DNA of 64,000 nt from Kofleriaceae bacterium (GTDB lineage Bacteria; Myxococcota_A; Polyangia; Haliangiales; Haliangiaceae), in the NCBI GenBank assembly GCA_022842285.1, contig JALHPV010000006.1, positions 1-64,000 of the forward strand, written 5' to 3'. The notes under the pieces were generated by a model. That model was not told where the DNA came from. It worked only from the letters and a program-made list of their open reading frames with translations, and did not search any database. The stretch's first letter is position 1, and each line of letters starts with the position of its first letter. Shown piece by piece: positions 47,801 through 55,418 of this stretch. The position numbers and the translations under genes are program-made.

Positions 47801-48353
47801 CGTTGATCGGCGGATCGTCGGGGTTCGGCGGCTGGCCCGACGCTTCGAGCGCGGCGAGCTGCGTGTCGACGATGTACTCGGACTCGTCGAGGTACAGGTC
47901 GGCGAGCTGGAACATCTTGTCGGGCGTGAACGTGACGTGCGTCGGGTGGTCCTGGAGAAACTTCTCGAGGAGCGCGATCGTCTTGCGGCGGTTATCGACC
48001 TGCGACTTCTCGGTGTTCGCGATGCGCTCGTCGTAGCGCTTCGTCAGGTCCGCGGTGCGCGTCTCGTACTCGCGCTTGGCGAGGGCCCGCATGCGCTGAT
48101 CGTGCTGCGTGGCGGCCACGATGAAGCGCTCGTACTCGTCCTCGACTTCCTTCAGCTGCTCGAGCTCGCTCGCGTTCAGCTGGAGTGGCTCGGGGCCACC
48201 CACGCCCGGACCGTTCGCGGGATCGGCGGGCAAACCTTCGGCGGGGCCAGGCGCGGGCGCGGTGCCGCCGGGCTGCGCGAACGCCGGCATCCCGGTGCCG
48301 AGCACGGCGGCGGTCAGGAGGGCAGCCAGGCTGCGGCGGAAGGGTCCCTTCAT
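44820..48353 (-). CDS. Giant periplasmic TPR protein, GltD/NfsD-like
   Basis: 1177 residues with a signal peptide (RRSLAALLTAAVLGTGMPAFAQ). Coiled coil at about 50-115, then TPR/alpha-solenoid units through most of the protein (FQLADLYLDESEYIV; SLYKLAWSYFKRD; AFDQAVESYRIAL; ALWSIASIYRQSGDIGNME). No enzymatic motif. The size and its position before a TPR lipoprotein, a small secreted protein and an AgmX-type protein fit GltD of the Myxococcus gliding complex; NfsD of the spore-coat machine is the paralogous alternative. ATGA overlap with the upstream gene. Confidence 0.82.
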   Translation of the reverse strand: MKGPFRRSLAALLTAAVLGTGMPAFAQPGGTAPAPGPAEGLPADPANGPGVGGPEPLQLNASELEQLKEVEDEYERFIVAATQHDQRMRALAKREYETRTADLTKRYDERIANTEKSQVDNRRKTIALLEKFLQDHPTHVTFTPDKMFQLADLYLDESEYIVDTQLAALEASGQPPNPDDPPINADYTKSLQLWEGILTRFPGYRQTPSTLYLLAYYLKVPDERRSLQIFLSLTCANKYKWNDPPAQAPSMEEARARVTSKTLRDPYAECTPYKDSDPELIRYAWVRGAADTHFGTGGEIDDAIAAYLKVADGGNDSKLYAESLYKLAWSYFKRDRLPDAIKRFDDSVKLYDQIVATGNTPSLELREESIQYIAVAFTDPWEGETDSDPVKAIERVRAFYAGRENEPHVRDIWVAMGKAFVDLQAFDQAVESYRIALAPPWELNPNNPQVHQEIVNAYDSKGDKFAADQAAAELATKYAPGTAWYTANEADREAMENQRRIAERALYAAAVNTHSAATQARKDYEALGKKDPTMRDEYLALYNRAIELYRQFIDIYPDSDKIYDFNFNSAEALFWSERYLESVAAYKWVRDHRDLGTEHYIDAARKVVYAYEEEAKRQAAAGTLQPLVVPTVAELRAKPQPWTPQPIPPIYLELQTEYDNYQNIVADPKAAPQQGINAALISLAYLHVDDALVRYQKVLDKFCGNPEAAKAKDGILAIYEARSDFDAIERTNKAFISQKCGDQKTIDLAIAQNRSLNFSRAADLFAKQEFVPAAEAFYKFYKTAPNTDPDLPVALYNAAVAYRRGERPKTAIALFKEFANNPQKNFRESPYYLDAIRLQASSYQAAFDYANAVKTYLELYEATKKAKRLGLKPPPPLEGETPKTIDQLGLDALYNAAVASELNRDFKKAVELYTSYGRIETDRGQKDKALWSIASIYRQSGDIGNMETAYGKWRSAYGKDAGNEDRFVQSFYDVSAIRKRKNQMSQAKAAGQATIDAWKARGAVKGGLGARLAGEWALAQAEDYYAGTWETYEIKKAAKTAAELQKQGADLKAQKLKAEDKYIALDAYGIVEYSMAAKVRFGNIQYDNGLKLAAAPIPTPIEKAGGTAMETYQAQLDANIAKTLQDAKVQWVAVVDIAKQNGISNQWVRLALENLGREFPSEYTVLRQEIIQGTTAP

Positions 48354-50833
48354 GGCGTCCCCGGCTTCACCGTCGGTGCGGTGGGTTTGGTGTCAGGCGA
48401 GCTCGGCGTGACGCGCCCCGGTGTTCCGCTATCGGGGCTCCCCGAGGGCGGCGTGTTCGAGGGCGTGTCTTCGACGGGCGCGGGCGGCGGCGGCGGAGTC
48501 GCGGTCGTGTCGAGCTGACCCTCGAGGATGCCGCGGAACTCGTCGCGGAGCTGCTTCACTTCGCGCTGGCGCGAGAGGTTGAGCCGCTTGAGGTCGTCAT
48601 CGGCGTCTTCCTTCTGCGACCACGCGACATCCGTGGTGCCGACATCACTACGAATGACGATGTCGTAGAAGCGCTCTTTGACTTCCTTGAAGCTCTTGCC
48701 GAGCACCGTGCCCGACAGCTCGCGCGACTGCGCCTCGGCGTCCGCGAGCTCGGTGCGGAGCTGCGCGATGTTCGCGCGCTCCGTCGTGATCGCGGTCTTC
48801 GTCTCCTGCATGCCGCGAGCGGCCATCTGATCGAGCGTGGCCTCGAGCTGGGCGAGCTGGTCGGCGAGCTTGGTCGCCTTCGCCCCCAGCTGCGACAACC
48901 CGCGCGCCTTGTCCGACGTCGCCATGCCGGCGAGCACGCGGTGCTCCGTCGACAGCGTCGTGATGAGCCGGGTGCGGACCTCACGCTGGCGCGCGATGGC
49001 TTCATCCCCCGCGGAGGCCAGATCGCGGCTGTACTCCATCTCCTTCTGGATCGCCTCGAGCTCGGCGTTGATCGCCGCGCCCTCGGTCTGCACGGCGGCG
49101 AGCGTGTCGCTCACGGAGGCCGTCTGCTCGGCGGTCAGCGACGTGGCGGGATCCTTCGAGATCGCAACGCTGTACGTGCGGATCGCGACCGCCATCGCCT
49201 GCGTCGTATCGAGCGCGCCGCTGACCTCCAGCGTCTGCTCCTCGAGCGCGCTGATGCCCGTGGCCGTGGTCTCGCGCGCCGCCGACACCATCGTCTCGAC
49301 GGACTGCTTGCTGCTGTACTCCTGCTGGAGCTGACGGCGCTCGGCCGTGAGCTGCGGCAGATCGCCGGCATTCCCGGCGAGCGCGGCCTGCTGATCGTTC
49401 AGATCGCCACGCAGCTTGTTCAGATCGTCCTGGATCTCGCCGATGCGAGCCCGGCGACCGGCGAGCACCGGATAGATGGCGGTCTTGTCGTTGGCGGCGA
49501 CGAGGGCCTCGAGCCGCGCGAGCACGTCCTCGGAGAGGGCGAGCGCGTTGCGGATCTCGTTCAGGTCCGCCGCCACCTGCACCGCGCGCTGCACACCCGG
49601 CTCCTCGGCCAGGTAGGCGGCCGCCGCCTCGGGCAATTGCGCGGTCGTCTCGAACAGGTCTGGCGAGCGGCCCGCGATCTGCGACAGATACACCGTCGGA
49701 TCCGCTTCGGTGTCGACCATCTCCGCGAGCGCGACGTACGACGGGTGATACGTGTCGTGCGTCTCCATGAAGACGGCCTCGGCCTTCGCGTACTCCTCCT
49801 CGGGAGTCTTGTTGGCGTCTTCGTCGTCCTTACGGACCGTGCCCTCGATGATGCGCTGCCGCAGGATCTGCGCCTTGCGAATGCGCAGGTTCCCCTCGAG
49901 GATGCGCACCGTCGGCGTCTTCGTCGACGTCGGCTCGGACAGCGCGAGCAGCTCGAGCGCACGGAGCGCCTTGTCGAACTGCTTGTTCTTCACGTAGACC
50001 CACGCGACCTCGTAGAGCGCGTCGGGGAAGAGATCGCTGCGGCGGTCGACGAGCAAGTACGCATCGATCGACTTCGCGAACTGGTCCCGCTCGTAGAAGA
50101 GGCGGCCCATCGCCATCTGCGACAGCTCGATCACCCGGCGATCGTTCGCCGTGCGCGGCTTCATCTCGATGAGCTCGGCGAACAGCGTCGTGGCGCGGTC
50201 GAGATCCTTCTTCGCGACGTAGACCGTGGCCGTGTAGTACTTCGCCTGGAGCTCGTGGGTGGAGCCAGCGGGCACGCGCGCGAACGTCTGGATCGCCTCG
50301 TCGTGCTTGCCGTCGGCGAACGCGAGCTTGCCGCGAACGTACGTCGCTTCGGCAGTCTGCGTCGTGCCGAGTCCGTCGAGCTTGCTGACGACGGCCGCGA
50401 TGTCCTCGGTGTCCTGCGTGCTGATCGCGATCTCGATCAAGCGCAGCAGCGACGGCTGGTAGTACTTGCTCGACGTGTTTCCGCTATCGACGATCTGCGC
50501 GAAGTAGCCGCGGGCGGCGCCGCGATCCTTCTTCGCGAACAGCGCCTCGCCGAGGTAGTACCGTGCGCTCTCCTGCTCCGCGCCTGGCTTCGCCGCCAGG
50601 TCGAACAGCATCAGCGCAGCGGCGTCGTAGTCACCGAGCGCGAACGCGACCTGGGCATCCACCAATCGACGCGGCGGCTCGGTCGTCGCGACGCCGATCT
50701 TGGGCAGATTTGCCCCCAGCTCGCGCGCCTCGTTCTCGTAGCGCGTGACCTTCTCGTTCGCGTTCTCCGCGTTCGCGACCGGCGAGCTCGCCAGCGCCGC
50801 GAGCACGGGCAGTAGCAGCTTCCAGCGCTGCAT
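48350..50833 (-). CDS. Periplasmic TPR and coiled-coil protein of unknown function
   Basis: 827 residues. Signal peptide (LLLPVLAALASSPVANA), TPR-like repeats at 30-330 (DAAALMLFDLAAKPGAEQESA; ALYEVAWVYVKNKQFDKALR), long coiled coils at about 430-700 (LTAERRQLQQEYSSKQ; TKLADQLAQLEATLDQM), and a Pro/Thr/Gly-rich C-terminal tail. Layout is like a scaffold or spacer in the cell envelope. It is coupled to the GltD-like gene (ATGA) and abuts the gene before it. I know of no clear counterpart in the Glt cluster. Confidence 0.8.
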   Translation of the reverse strand: MQRWKLLLPVLAALASSPVANAENANEKVTRYENEARELGANLPKIGVATTEPPRRLVDAQVAFALGDYDAAALMLFDLAAKPGAEQESARYYLGEALFAKKDRGAARGYFAQIVDSGNTSSKYYQPSLLRLIEIAISTQDTEDIAAVVSKLDGLGTTQTAEATYVRGKLAFADGKHDEAIQTFARVPAGSTHELQAKYYTATVYVAKKDLDRATTLFAELIEMKPRTANDRRVIELSQMAMGRLFYERDQFAKSIDAYLLVDRRSDLFPDALYEVAWVYVKNKQFDKALRALELLALSEPTSTKTPTVRILEGNLRIRKAQILRQRIIEGTVRKDDEDANKTPEEEYAKAEAVFMETHDTYHPSYVALAEMVDTEADPTVYLSQIAGRSPDLFETTAQLPEAAAAYLAEEPGVQRAVQVAADLNEIRNALALSEDVLARLEALVAANDKTAIYPVLAGRRARIGEIQDDLNKLRGDLNDQQAALAGNAGDLPQLTAERRQLQQEYSSKQSVETMVSAARETTATGISALEEQTLEVSGALDTTQAMAVAIRTYSVAISKDPATSLTAEQTASVSDTLAAVQTEGAAINAELEAIQKEMEYSRDLASAGDEAIARQREVRTRLITTLSTEHRVLAGMATSDKARGLSQLGAKATKLADQLAQLEATLDQMAARGMQETKTAITTERANIAQLRTELADAEAQSRELSGTVLGKSFKEVKERFYDIVIRSDVGTTDVAWSQKEDADDDLKRLNLSRQREVKQLRDEFRGILEGQLDTTATPPPPPAPVEDTPSNTPPSGSPDSGTPGRVTPSSPDTKPTAPTVKPGTP

Positions 50834-51607
50834 TTACTTCCCCGGCGTCGTGGCGGCCGGCGTGGTCGCGGCCGGCGGCGGTGCCGTCGGCGTGGTCGCG
50901 GGCGTCGGCGCCACCGGCTTCTCCGGCGTCACCTGCGTGATCGCGCACGTCACCGCGGGGCGCTTCTCGAGCGGCGTGGTCGGCCCACCCTTCTCGTGAC
51001 CCTTGCAGTCGACCTTCGAGATCTTGCCCTCGCCGGCCGTGAACGTCTGGTTGCCCTTCGCGTTGAACGTGTACTTCGTCAGGTACTCGAACACGCCATA
51101 CCCGTGGCCACGGTACGTCGCGACGATCGAGATCACGTGACTACCGGGCGAGATCGGGCCCGCGAAGATGTCGAAGCTCTTCGTCTTGTAGAGGTTCTGC
51201 GCCGTGTCATCCGACCGCGCAAACACCTGCGTACCGTCGAGCGAATAGCTCAGCTTGATCAGCCGGAACGAGCTGCCCATCTCGTTCGAGTGCGAGATCA
51301 GCGCCTGCGCGCCAACGCCACCGCCGACGAGCTGCTCCTTCAGCATCTGCACGCGCGCCTTCAGCTGCCACGCGCGCTCCTTCAGCGCCTGCGTCCGCTG
51401 CTCCAGACGCCGCATCCGAATGGATGTCGGCATCTGCTCGGGCGGCACGGTGGCCGGATCGACATTGGGCGCAGGCGCGGGTTGTCCCGGCGCCCCCGTT
51501 GTCGTGGAGGTCGGCGTCGTAGTTGGCGTGGTCCCCGAAGGCGCTTGCGCGAACCCTTCAGAGACACCCAACGAACAGACCAGAAGCGCGGCAGCAGCAA
51601 GACGCAT
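50834..51607 (-). CDS. Secreted coiled-coil/beta-domain protein, first gene of the envelope cluster
   Basis: 257 residues from the ATG 51607 (MRLAAAALLVCSLGVSEGFAQ, signal peptide). A Thr/Pro-rich linker (22-60), a short coiled coil (65-93), a beta-rich domain (about 97-215; FRLIKLSYSLDGTQVF; SPGSHVISIVATYRGHGYG) and a Pro/Ala/Thr tail. A bioactive function is not recognised; the beta domain with a PEGA-like SPGSH-turn could bind another envelope component. Its stop directly abuts the next ATG, so it leads the operon. Confidence 0.78.
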   Translation of the reverse strand: MRLAAAALLVCSLGVSEGFAQAPSGTTPTTTPTSTTTGAPGQPAPAPNVDPATVPPEQMPTSIRMRRLEQRTQALKERAWQLKARVQMLKEQLVGGGVGAQALISHSNEMGSSFRLIKLSYSLDGTQVFARSDDTAQNLYKTKSFDIFAGPISPGSHVISIVATYRGHGYGVFEYLTKYTFNAKGNQTFTAGEGKISKVDCKGHEKGGPTTPLEKRPAVTCAITQVTPEKPVAPTPATTPTAPPPAATTPAATTPGK

Positions 51608-51638
51608 GGACCCTCGTTTTCCCGTGCGGATTGGCGAT

Positions 51639-51667
51639 GTTGTAACACTCGGACAAACACGCATCAA
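51639..51667 (-). promoter_or_regulatory. Possible sigma-70-type promoter for the envelope cluster
   Basis: On the minus strand TTGATG (51667-51662) and TACAAC (51644-51639) are separated by 17 bases, lying 32 bases upstream of the ATG at 51607. Each box matches the consensus at four of six positions. In GC-rich DNA this is suggestive only. Confidence 0.3.
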
Positions 51668-51740
51668 CCTATCCACCCCACCCTCACGCGCCTCACGCCT
51701 ACCTTGGGCGTACCCCATCCGAGACCCCCGTCACGCTCCC

Positions 51741-51838
51741 GCACTGTCGCAGGGGTCCGACCCCTGCGACACCCCCTGCGACACCTATCGCACTGTCGCA
51801 GGGGTCCGACCCCTGCGACACCCCCTGCGACACCTATC
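51741..51838. repeat. Two tandem 49-bp repeats carrying copies 2 and 3 of the 27-bp palindrome
   Basis: Identical units 51741-51789 and 51790-51838. Each contains the palindrome (51745-51771 and 51794-51820; arms TGTCGCAGGGGT/ACCCCTGCGACA) followed by a half-copy (CCCCTGCGACACC). They lie downstream of obgE and upstream of the envelope cluster promoter region. The same palindrome is found 12 kb away at 39523. Confidence 0.95.
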
Positions 51839-51860
51839 GCGCAAGCGCGACGATTGGCTG

Positions 51861-53093
51861 CTATTCCGATGACTTGGCGCGGAGGTGGGCCCAGAGGCGC
51901 TCGAGGATGGGCTCGAGGCCCTGGCGCCCGGCGGCCGAGATGGGGACCAGCTGGATCCCCTCGGCCTTGAAAGCGGCGATGTGAGCGGCGATCGCCGCCT
52001 CGTCCGTGGAGTCCGATTTGTTGAGGACCACGACCTGCGGTTTGGTGGCGAGGTCGGGGGCGTAACGGGCGAGCTCGGCGTTGATCACGCGGAAGTCCTT
52101 GAGCGGCTCGCGGTCGGGGCCGGCGAGCTCGGTGGCCTCGACGATGTGGAGGAGGACGCGGCACCGCTCGACGTGGCGGAGGAACTGGTGGCCGAGCCCC
52201 GCGCCCTCGGAGGCGCCCTCGATCAGGCCGGGGATATCGGCGATGACGAACGTCCGGTCGTCGGACAGCCTGACCACGCCGAGGTTGGGGACGAGGGTCG
52301 TGAAGGGGTAGTCGGCGATCTTGGGCTTCGCGCGCGAGACGGCGGAGATGAAGGTCGACTTGCCGACATTCGGGTAGCCGAGGAGGCCGACGTCGGCGAG
52401 GAGCTTCAGCTCGAGGCGGATGGCGCGCTCGACGCCCGGGGTGCCTTGTTCGGCGGTGCGAGGCGCCTGGTTCCACGGCGTGGCGAAGTGCATGTTGCCC
52501 TTGCCGCCGATCCCGCCCTTGGCGACGACGTACCGGGCACCGTCGGTGGAGAGGTCGGCGAGCCACTTGCCGCGGGGCCGCTCGCGATCGCCGCGCTTGC
52601 CCTTGGCCTGGACGACGCCGGGCTCGTCGTCGCCCTCGTCGGGCTCGTCGTCGGCATCGTCATCGTCGTCGGCGTCGTCGTCCTCGTCATCCTCGGCGGC
52701 GTCGTCGTCGTCATCCTCGGCGTCGCTGTCCTCGTCGTCACCCATGGCCAGCGCGGCGTCGGCCTCGGGATCGTCGTCGCCGCGCGGGTCATCGGGGACG
52801 CCCGCAGACACGTCGTAGATCATGGTGCCGACGGGCACGCGCACGATCAGGTCATCGCCGCCGGCGCCGTACTGATCCTTGTTGCGGCCGTTCTCGCCGC
52901 GCTGCGCCTCGTACCGGCGGCGGTACTTGAAGTCGAGGAGGGAAGCGAGCTTGGCGTCGGCGACGATGACGATGCTGCCGCCATCGCCGCCGTCCCCGCC
53001 GGTCGGGCCGGAGCGGCCGATGCCGAACGCGACGCACCCATCGCCGCCGCCGCCGGCACGCACGTGGATCGTCGCTTCGTCGATGAACTTCAC
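51861..53093 (-). CDS. obgE: Obg/CgtA GTPase with an acidic insertion
   Basis: 410 residues, GTG start (VKFIDEATIHVRAG). The glycine-rich Obg fold (1-95) is interrupted by an about 80-residue insertion (97-176) of almost pure Asp/Glu followed by a basic stretch (AKGKRGDRERPRGK), then Obg resumes (LADLSTDGARYVVAKGGIGGKGN). GTPase motifs intact: G1 GYPNVGKST, G2 DYPFTTLVP, G3 DIPGLIEGA, G4 NKSD, G5 SAAG. No C-terminal OCT domain. Obg proteins act in late 50S ribosome assembly and stress control. Usually co-transcribed with rplU-rpmA; here two plus-strand genes and a ykgJ-like gene intervene. Confidence 0.96.
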   Translation of the reverse strand: MKFIDEATIHVRAGGGGDGCVAFGIGRSGPTGGDGGDGGSIVIVADAKLASLLDFKYRRRYEAQRGENGRNKDQYGAGGDDLIVRVPVGTMIYDVSAGVPDDPRGDDDPEADAALAMGDDEDSDAEDDDDDAAEDDEDDDADDDDDADDEPDEGDDEPGVVQAKGKRGDRERPRGKWLADLSTDGARYVVAKGGIGGKGNMHFATPWNQAPRTAEQGTPGVERAIRLELKLLADVGLLGYPNVGKSTFISAVSRAKPKIADYPFTTLVPNLGVVRLSDDRTFVIADIPGLIEGASEGAGLGHQFLRHVERCRVLLHIVEATELAGPDREPLKDFRVINAELARYAPDLATKPQVVVLNKSDSTDEAAIAAHIAAFKAEGIQLVPISAAGRQGLEPILERLWAHLRAKSSE

Positions 53094-53168
53094 AGCGCTC
53101 GCTTCCTATCACGGCCCGGCGGGAGCCGCCGCTGGAACGACCGGCGGCCTGACCCGACGGGGGCATGC

Positions 53169-54239
53169 GTGGTAACGACAGGCGTGTCCTGGCTCCGGGT
53201 GTGGGCGCGCGCGGTGATCGGGCCCGCCGTCCGACGGGTGTCGGCGGCCTGGGTCGGATGCGCGATCGTGGGGAGCCAGATCCTCGGCGGCAACGCGATG
53301 CGGCCCGGTGACCTGACAGGGCTGGCCCTCGCGCACGCCGGGGTCGGAGGCGTGATGGCGTTGACGTGGATGTTCGTATTTCTGCCGACGGCGCGCGTGC
53401 TCGTGCGGCAGGACGGCGCGCGCTACCTCCGCGCCCTGCCAGCTCCGCGGCTCGCCCCGACCGTGCTCGCGGCGGTCGCGATCGTGGGCTTGCAGCTGCC
53501 ATGGATCGGGCTGTGGATCGTCGGCGAGGGAGCGCGCGGAGCGCTGATCGGCCTCGTGGGGACGCTGGTGATCGCGGGGCTCGCCGCGATCCGGACGCCG
53601 GCACTGCGGCCGCGTGCCCCGCAGTGGCGGGGCGCCACGGGAGCACTGGCGGGTGTCCACGTGCGTGCGCTCCGTCGACGGGCGGGCGACGCGCTGATGC
53701 GCGGAATCGGACTCGCGGCGCTCGCGGGGGCGGCCGGGGGCCTGTTCGTGCGCAACAATGGCCTCGTGGGCGCCGAGGCAGGGGTGCTCGGCAGCGCCGT
53801 GATCGCCGTGATGCTCGTGCCGGCCGTGGTCGCGCCGCTGCTCGTGCTGCTCGAGTCGCATCGCGCGAGTGCGTGGGTCGCGGCGACGACGGGGGCGTCG
53901 GAGCTCGCGCGTACGAGCTCGCTCGCCGCGATCGTGGTCGGGTTGCACCTCGCCTGCACGCTGATTGCCGTCGGCGCCACGGCGGCGATCATCGGCGCGG
54001 ACCTCGCGACGATCGCGTGGCTCGGGGGCGTCGCGGCGCTCGTCGCGATCGGCAGTGGCCTCGGGTGTACCCGGGTCTTGCTCGGGGTGGGCGAGGCCAC
54101 GCGGATCGCGGCCCGCGCCTCGATCGGAGCGCTGGCCGTCGCGGCCGCGGCCGTGCTGTGTCTGGGATTGTTCGATGCGCCCGGCGCGCTCGGGCTCGTC
54201 GCGATCGGATTCGCCGCGCTGCTCGCGAGGTCGGCGTGA
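53169..54239 (+). CDS. Membrane protein, probable ABC exporter permease
   Basis: 356 residues from the GTG at 53169, preceded by GGGGG about 7 bases upstream; the start is uncertain because GTGs at 53184 and 53199 are also in frame. About nine hydrophobic segments, Arg-rich cytoplasmic loops, no recognised signature. Its 3' end overlaps the start of an ABC ATPase (GTGA), so it is inferred to be the permease. Substrate unknown. Divergent from obgE. Confidence 0.72.
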   Translation: MVTTGVSWLRVWARAVIGPAVRRVSAAWVGCAIVGSQILGGNAMRPGDLTGLALAHAGVGGVMALTWMFVFLPTARVLVRQDGARYLRALPAPRLAPTVLAAVAIVGLQLPWIGLWIVGEGARGALIGLVGTLVIAGLAAIRTPALRPRAPQWRGATGALAGVHVRALRRRAGDALMRGIGLAALAGAAGGLFVRNNGLVGAEAGVLGSAVIAVMLVPAVVAPLLVLLESHRASAWVAATTGASELARTSSLAAIVVGLHLACTLIAVGATAAIIGADLATIAWLGGVAALVAIGSGLGCTRVLLGVGEATRIAARASIGALAVAAAAVLCLGLFDAPGALGLVAIGFAALLARSA

Positions 54240-54868
54240 CCGCGCCGCGCCTCGTGGTCGACCGGTTGAGCGTACGGCGGGGCACGCGCGTGATCCTCGA
54301 CGAGCTGTCGTTCGAGGTGGAGGCGGGCACGATCGTCGGGGTCGTGGGCGCGAACGGGACGGGCAAGTCGACGCTGCTGTCGTGCGTGGCCGGCGTGCTC
54401 GCACCACGCGATGGTCAGGTGCGCATCGACGGTCACTCCGTGTGGGGAGCGCAGCGCGCACGCACGGCGGCGCGGCGTGCACTGGGCTACGTCCCCGAGG
54501 GCGCGGATCCGCCGCCGTTCCTCACCGCCGCGGAGCTGTGGGCCCTGTGTGCGGCGAGCCGGCAGGCGGCGTTGCCGTCGGAGCAGATCCGCGCGGCGCT
54601 CGGCCTCGCCGAGCTTGCCGATATCGCGATCGATCGCATGTCACTCGGCATGCGACGGCGGGCCTGCCTCGGCGCGGCGCTCGTCGGGCCGCCGACGTTG
54701 CTCGTGCTCGACGAACCGGACAACGGGCTCGACGTCGCGCGCCTCGATGCGCTCGTCGAGATCATCCAGCGCCACGCCGCGGATGGTGGCGCGACGCTCC
54801 TCGCCTCGCACGATGCGACGTGGCTCGATCGACTGGGCGCGCGGCGGATCGAGCTAACGCGCCGGTGA
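54236..54868 (+). CDS. ABC transporter ATP-binding protein
   Basis: 210 residues, GTG overlapping the permease stop. Walker A GANGTGKST, signature-like MSLGMRRRACLG (the usual LSGGQ is degenerate), Walker B LLVLDEPDNGLD and H-loop ASHDATW. Short, single-domain ATPase of an ABC-2-like or daunorubicin-type exporter. 3' end overlaps the convergent ykgJ-like gene by 15 bases. Confidence 0.92.
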   Translation: MTAPRLVVDRLSVRRGTRVILDELSFEVEAGTIVGVVGANGTGKSTLLSCVAGVLAPRDGQVRIDGHSVWGAQRARTAARRALGYVPEGADPPPFLTAAELWALCAASRQAALPSEQIRAALGLAELADIAIDRMSLGMRRRACLGAALVGPPTLLVLDEPDNGLDVARLDALVEIIQRHAADGGATLLASHDATWLDRLGARRIELTRR

Positions 54869-55120
54869 TGTGAGGGCTTCCCAGAGCTCGAGGGTCGCCA
54901 TCGCCTCGGCCGCCGAGGAGCCGCACATCTCGGGTTGCGGCTTCAGGTCGCGACAGACGGCCGGGCGCTCCGGTTTCCCGAACAGCGCACAGCGGATGTC
55001 GGCGGTCAGGTGCGGACACCGCACGCCCGCAAGCTTGCCCGCCGGATAGCCGGGCATGGGGGCCGAGATCGAAGGCGCGATGCAACACGCCCCGCAATCT
55101 GGCCGGCATTCGACGAGCAT
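54854..55120 (-). CDS. YkgJ-family cysteine-cluster protein
   Basis: 88 residues. Conserved cysteines: CRPDCGACC at 5-13, RCPHL at 34-38, RCALF (about 43-47), VCRDL and MCGSS, the pattern of YkgJ-type putative Fe-S or zinc-binding proteins. Function unknown in the family. Located 19 bases downstream of rpmA on the same strand, so it may be co-transcribed with the ribosomal genes. Confidence 0.88.
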   Translation of the reverse strand: MLVECRPDCGACCIAPSISAPMPGYPAGKLAGVRCPHLTADIRCALFGKPERPAVCRDLKPQPEMCGSSAAEAMATLELWEALTSPAR

Positions 55121-55139
55121 TCGCCCGTCCTGGCGTCAG

Positions 55140-55406
55140 TTACGCAGCGGCCGGAGCAGCGTAGACCGCAACGCGCATGCGGTCCTTGCCCTGGCGCTCG
55201 AACTTCACGATGCCGGTGATCTTGGCAAAGAGCGTGAAGTCGCGGCCGAGGCCGACGTTGGCGCCCGGGTGGTACTTGGTACCAACCTGGCGAACGAGAA
55301 TGCTGCCCGCGGGAACGTTCTCGCCAGCGAAGCGCTTCACGCCTCGCATCTTCGGCTGCGAATCGCGGCCGTTACGGGTAGAGCCCTGTCCTTTTTTGTG
55401 TGCCAT
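55140..55406 (-). CDS. rpmA: 50S ribosomal protein L27
   Basis: 88 residues, normal length. [17 protein letters not shown]-terminus and the [21 protein letters not shown] core are unmistakable. L27 lies near the peptidyl-transferase centre of the 50S subunit. It has the short Gram-negative N-terminus, not the cleavable extension of Firmicutes. Downstream of rplU by 12 bases. Confidence 0.98.
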   Translation of the reverse strand: MAHKKGQGSTRNGRDSQPKMRGVKRFAGENVPAGSILVRQVGTKYHPGANVGLGRDFTLFAKITGIVKFERQGKDRMRVAVYAAPAAA

Positions 55407-55418
55407 GACGCGTTGTCC

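Noticed and set aside
43986-48518. 1510-residue open frame antisense to the TPR genes, and similar long ones (39728-43432, 48185-50815, 269-2953)
   Set aside because: High-GC shadow frames: low-complexity Arg/Gly/Leu-rich products, no motifs, and they overlap genes with clear domains and signal peptides on the other strand.
51741-51838. CRISPR array
   Set aside because: Only two perfect tandem 49-bp units with no variable spacers, and no cas genes.
52566-52805. Frameshift or second gene inside obgE
   Set aside because: The frame is uninterrupted and the Obg fold resumes on the far side with normal motifs.
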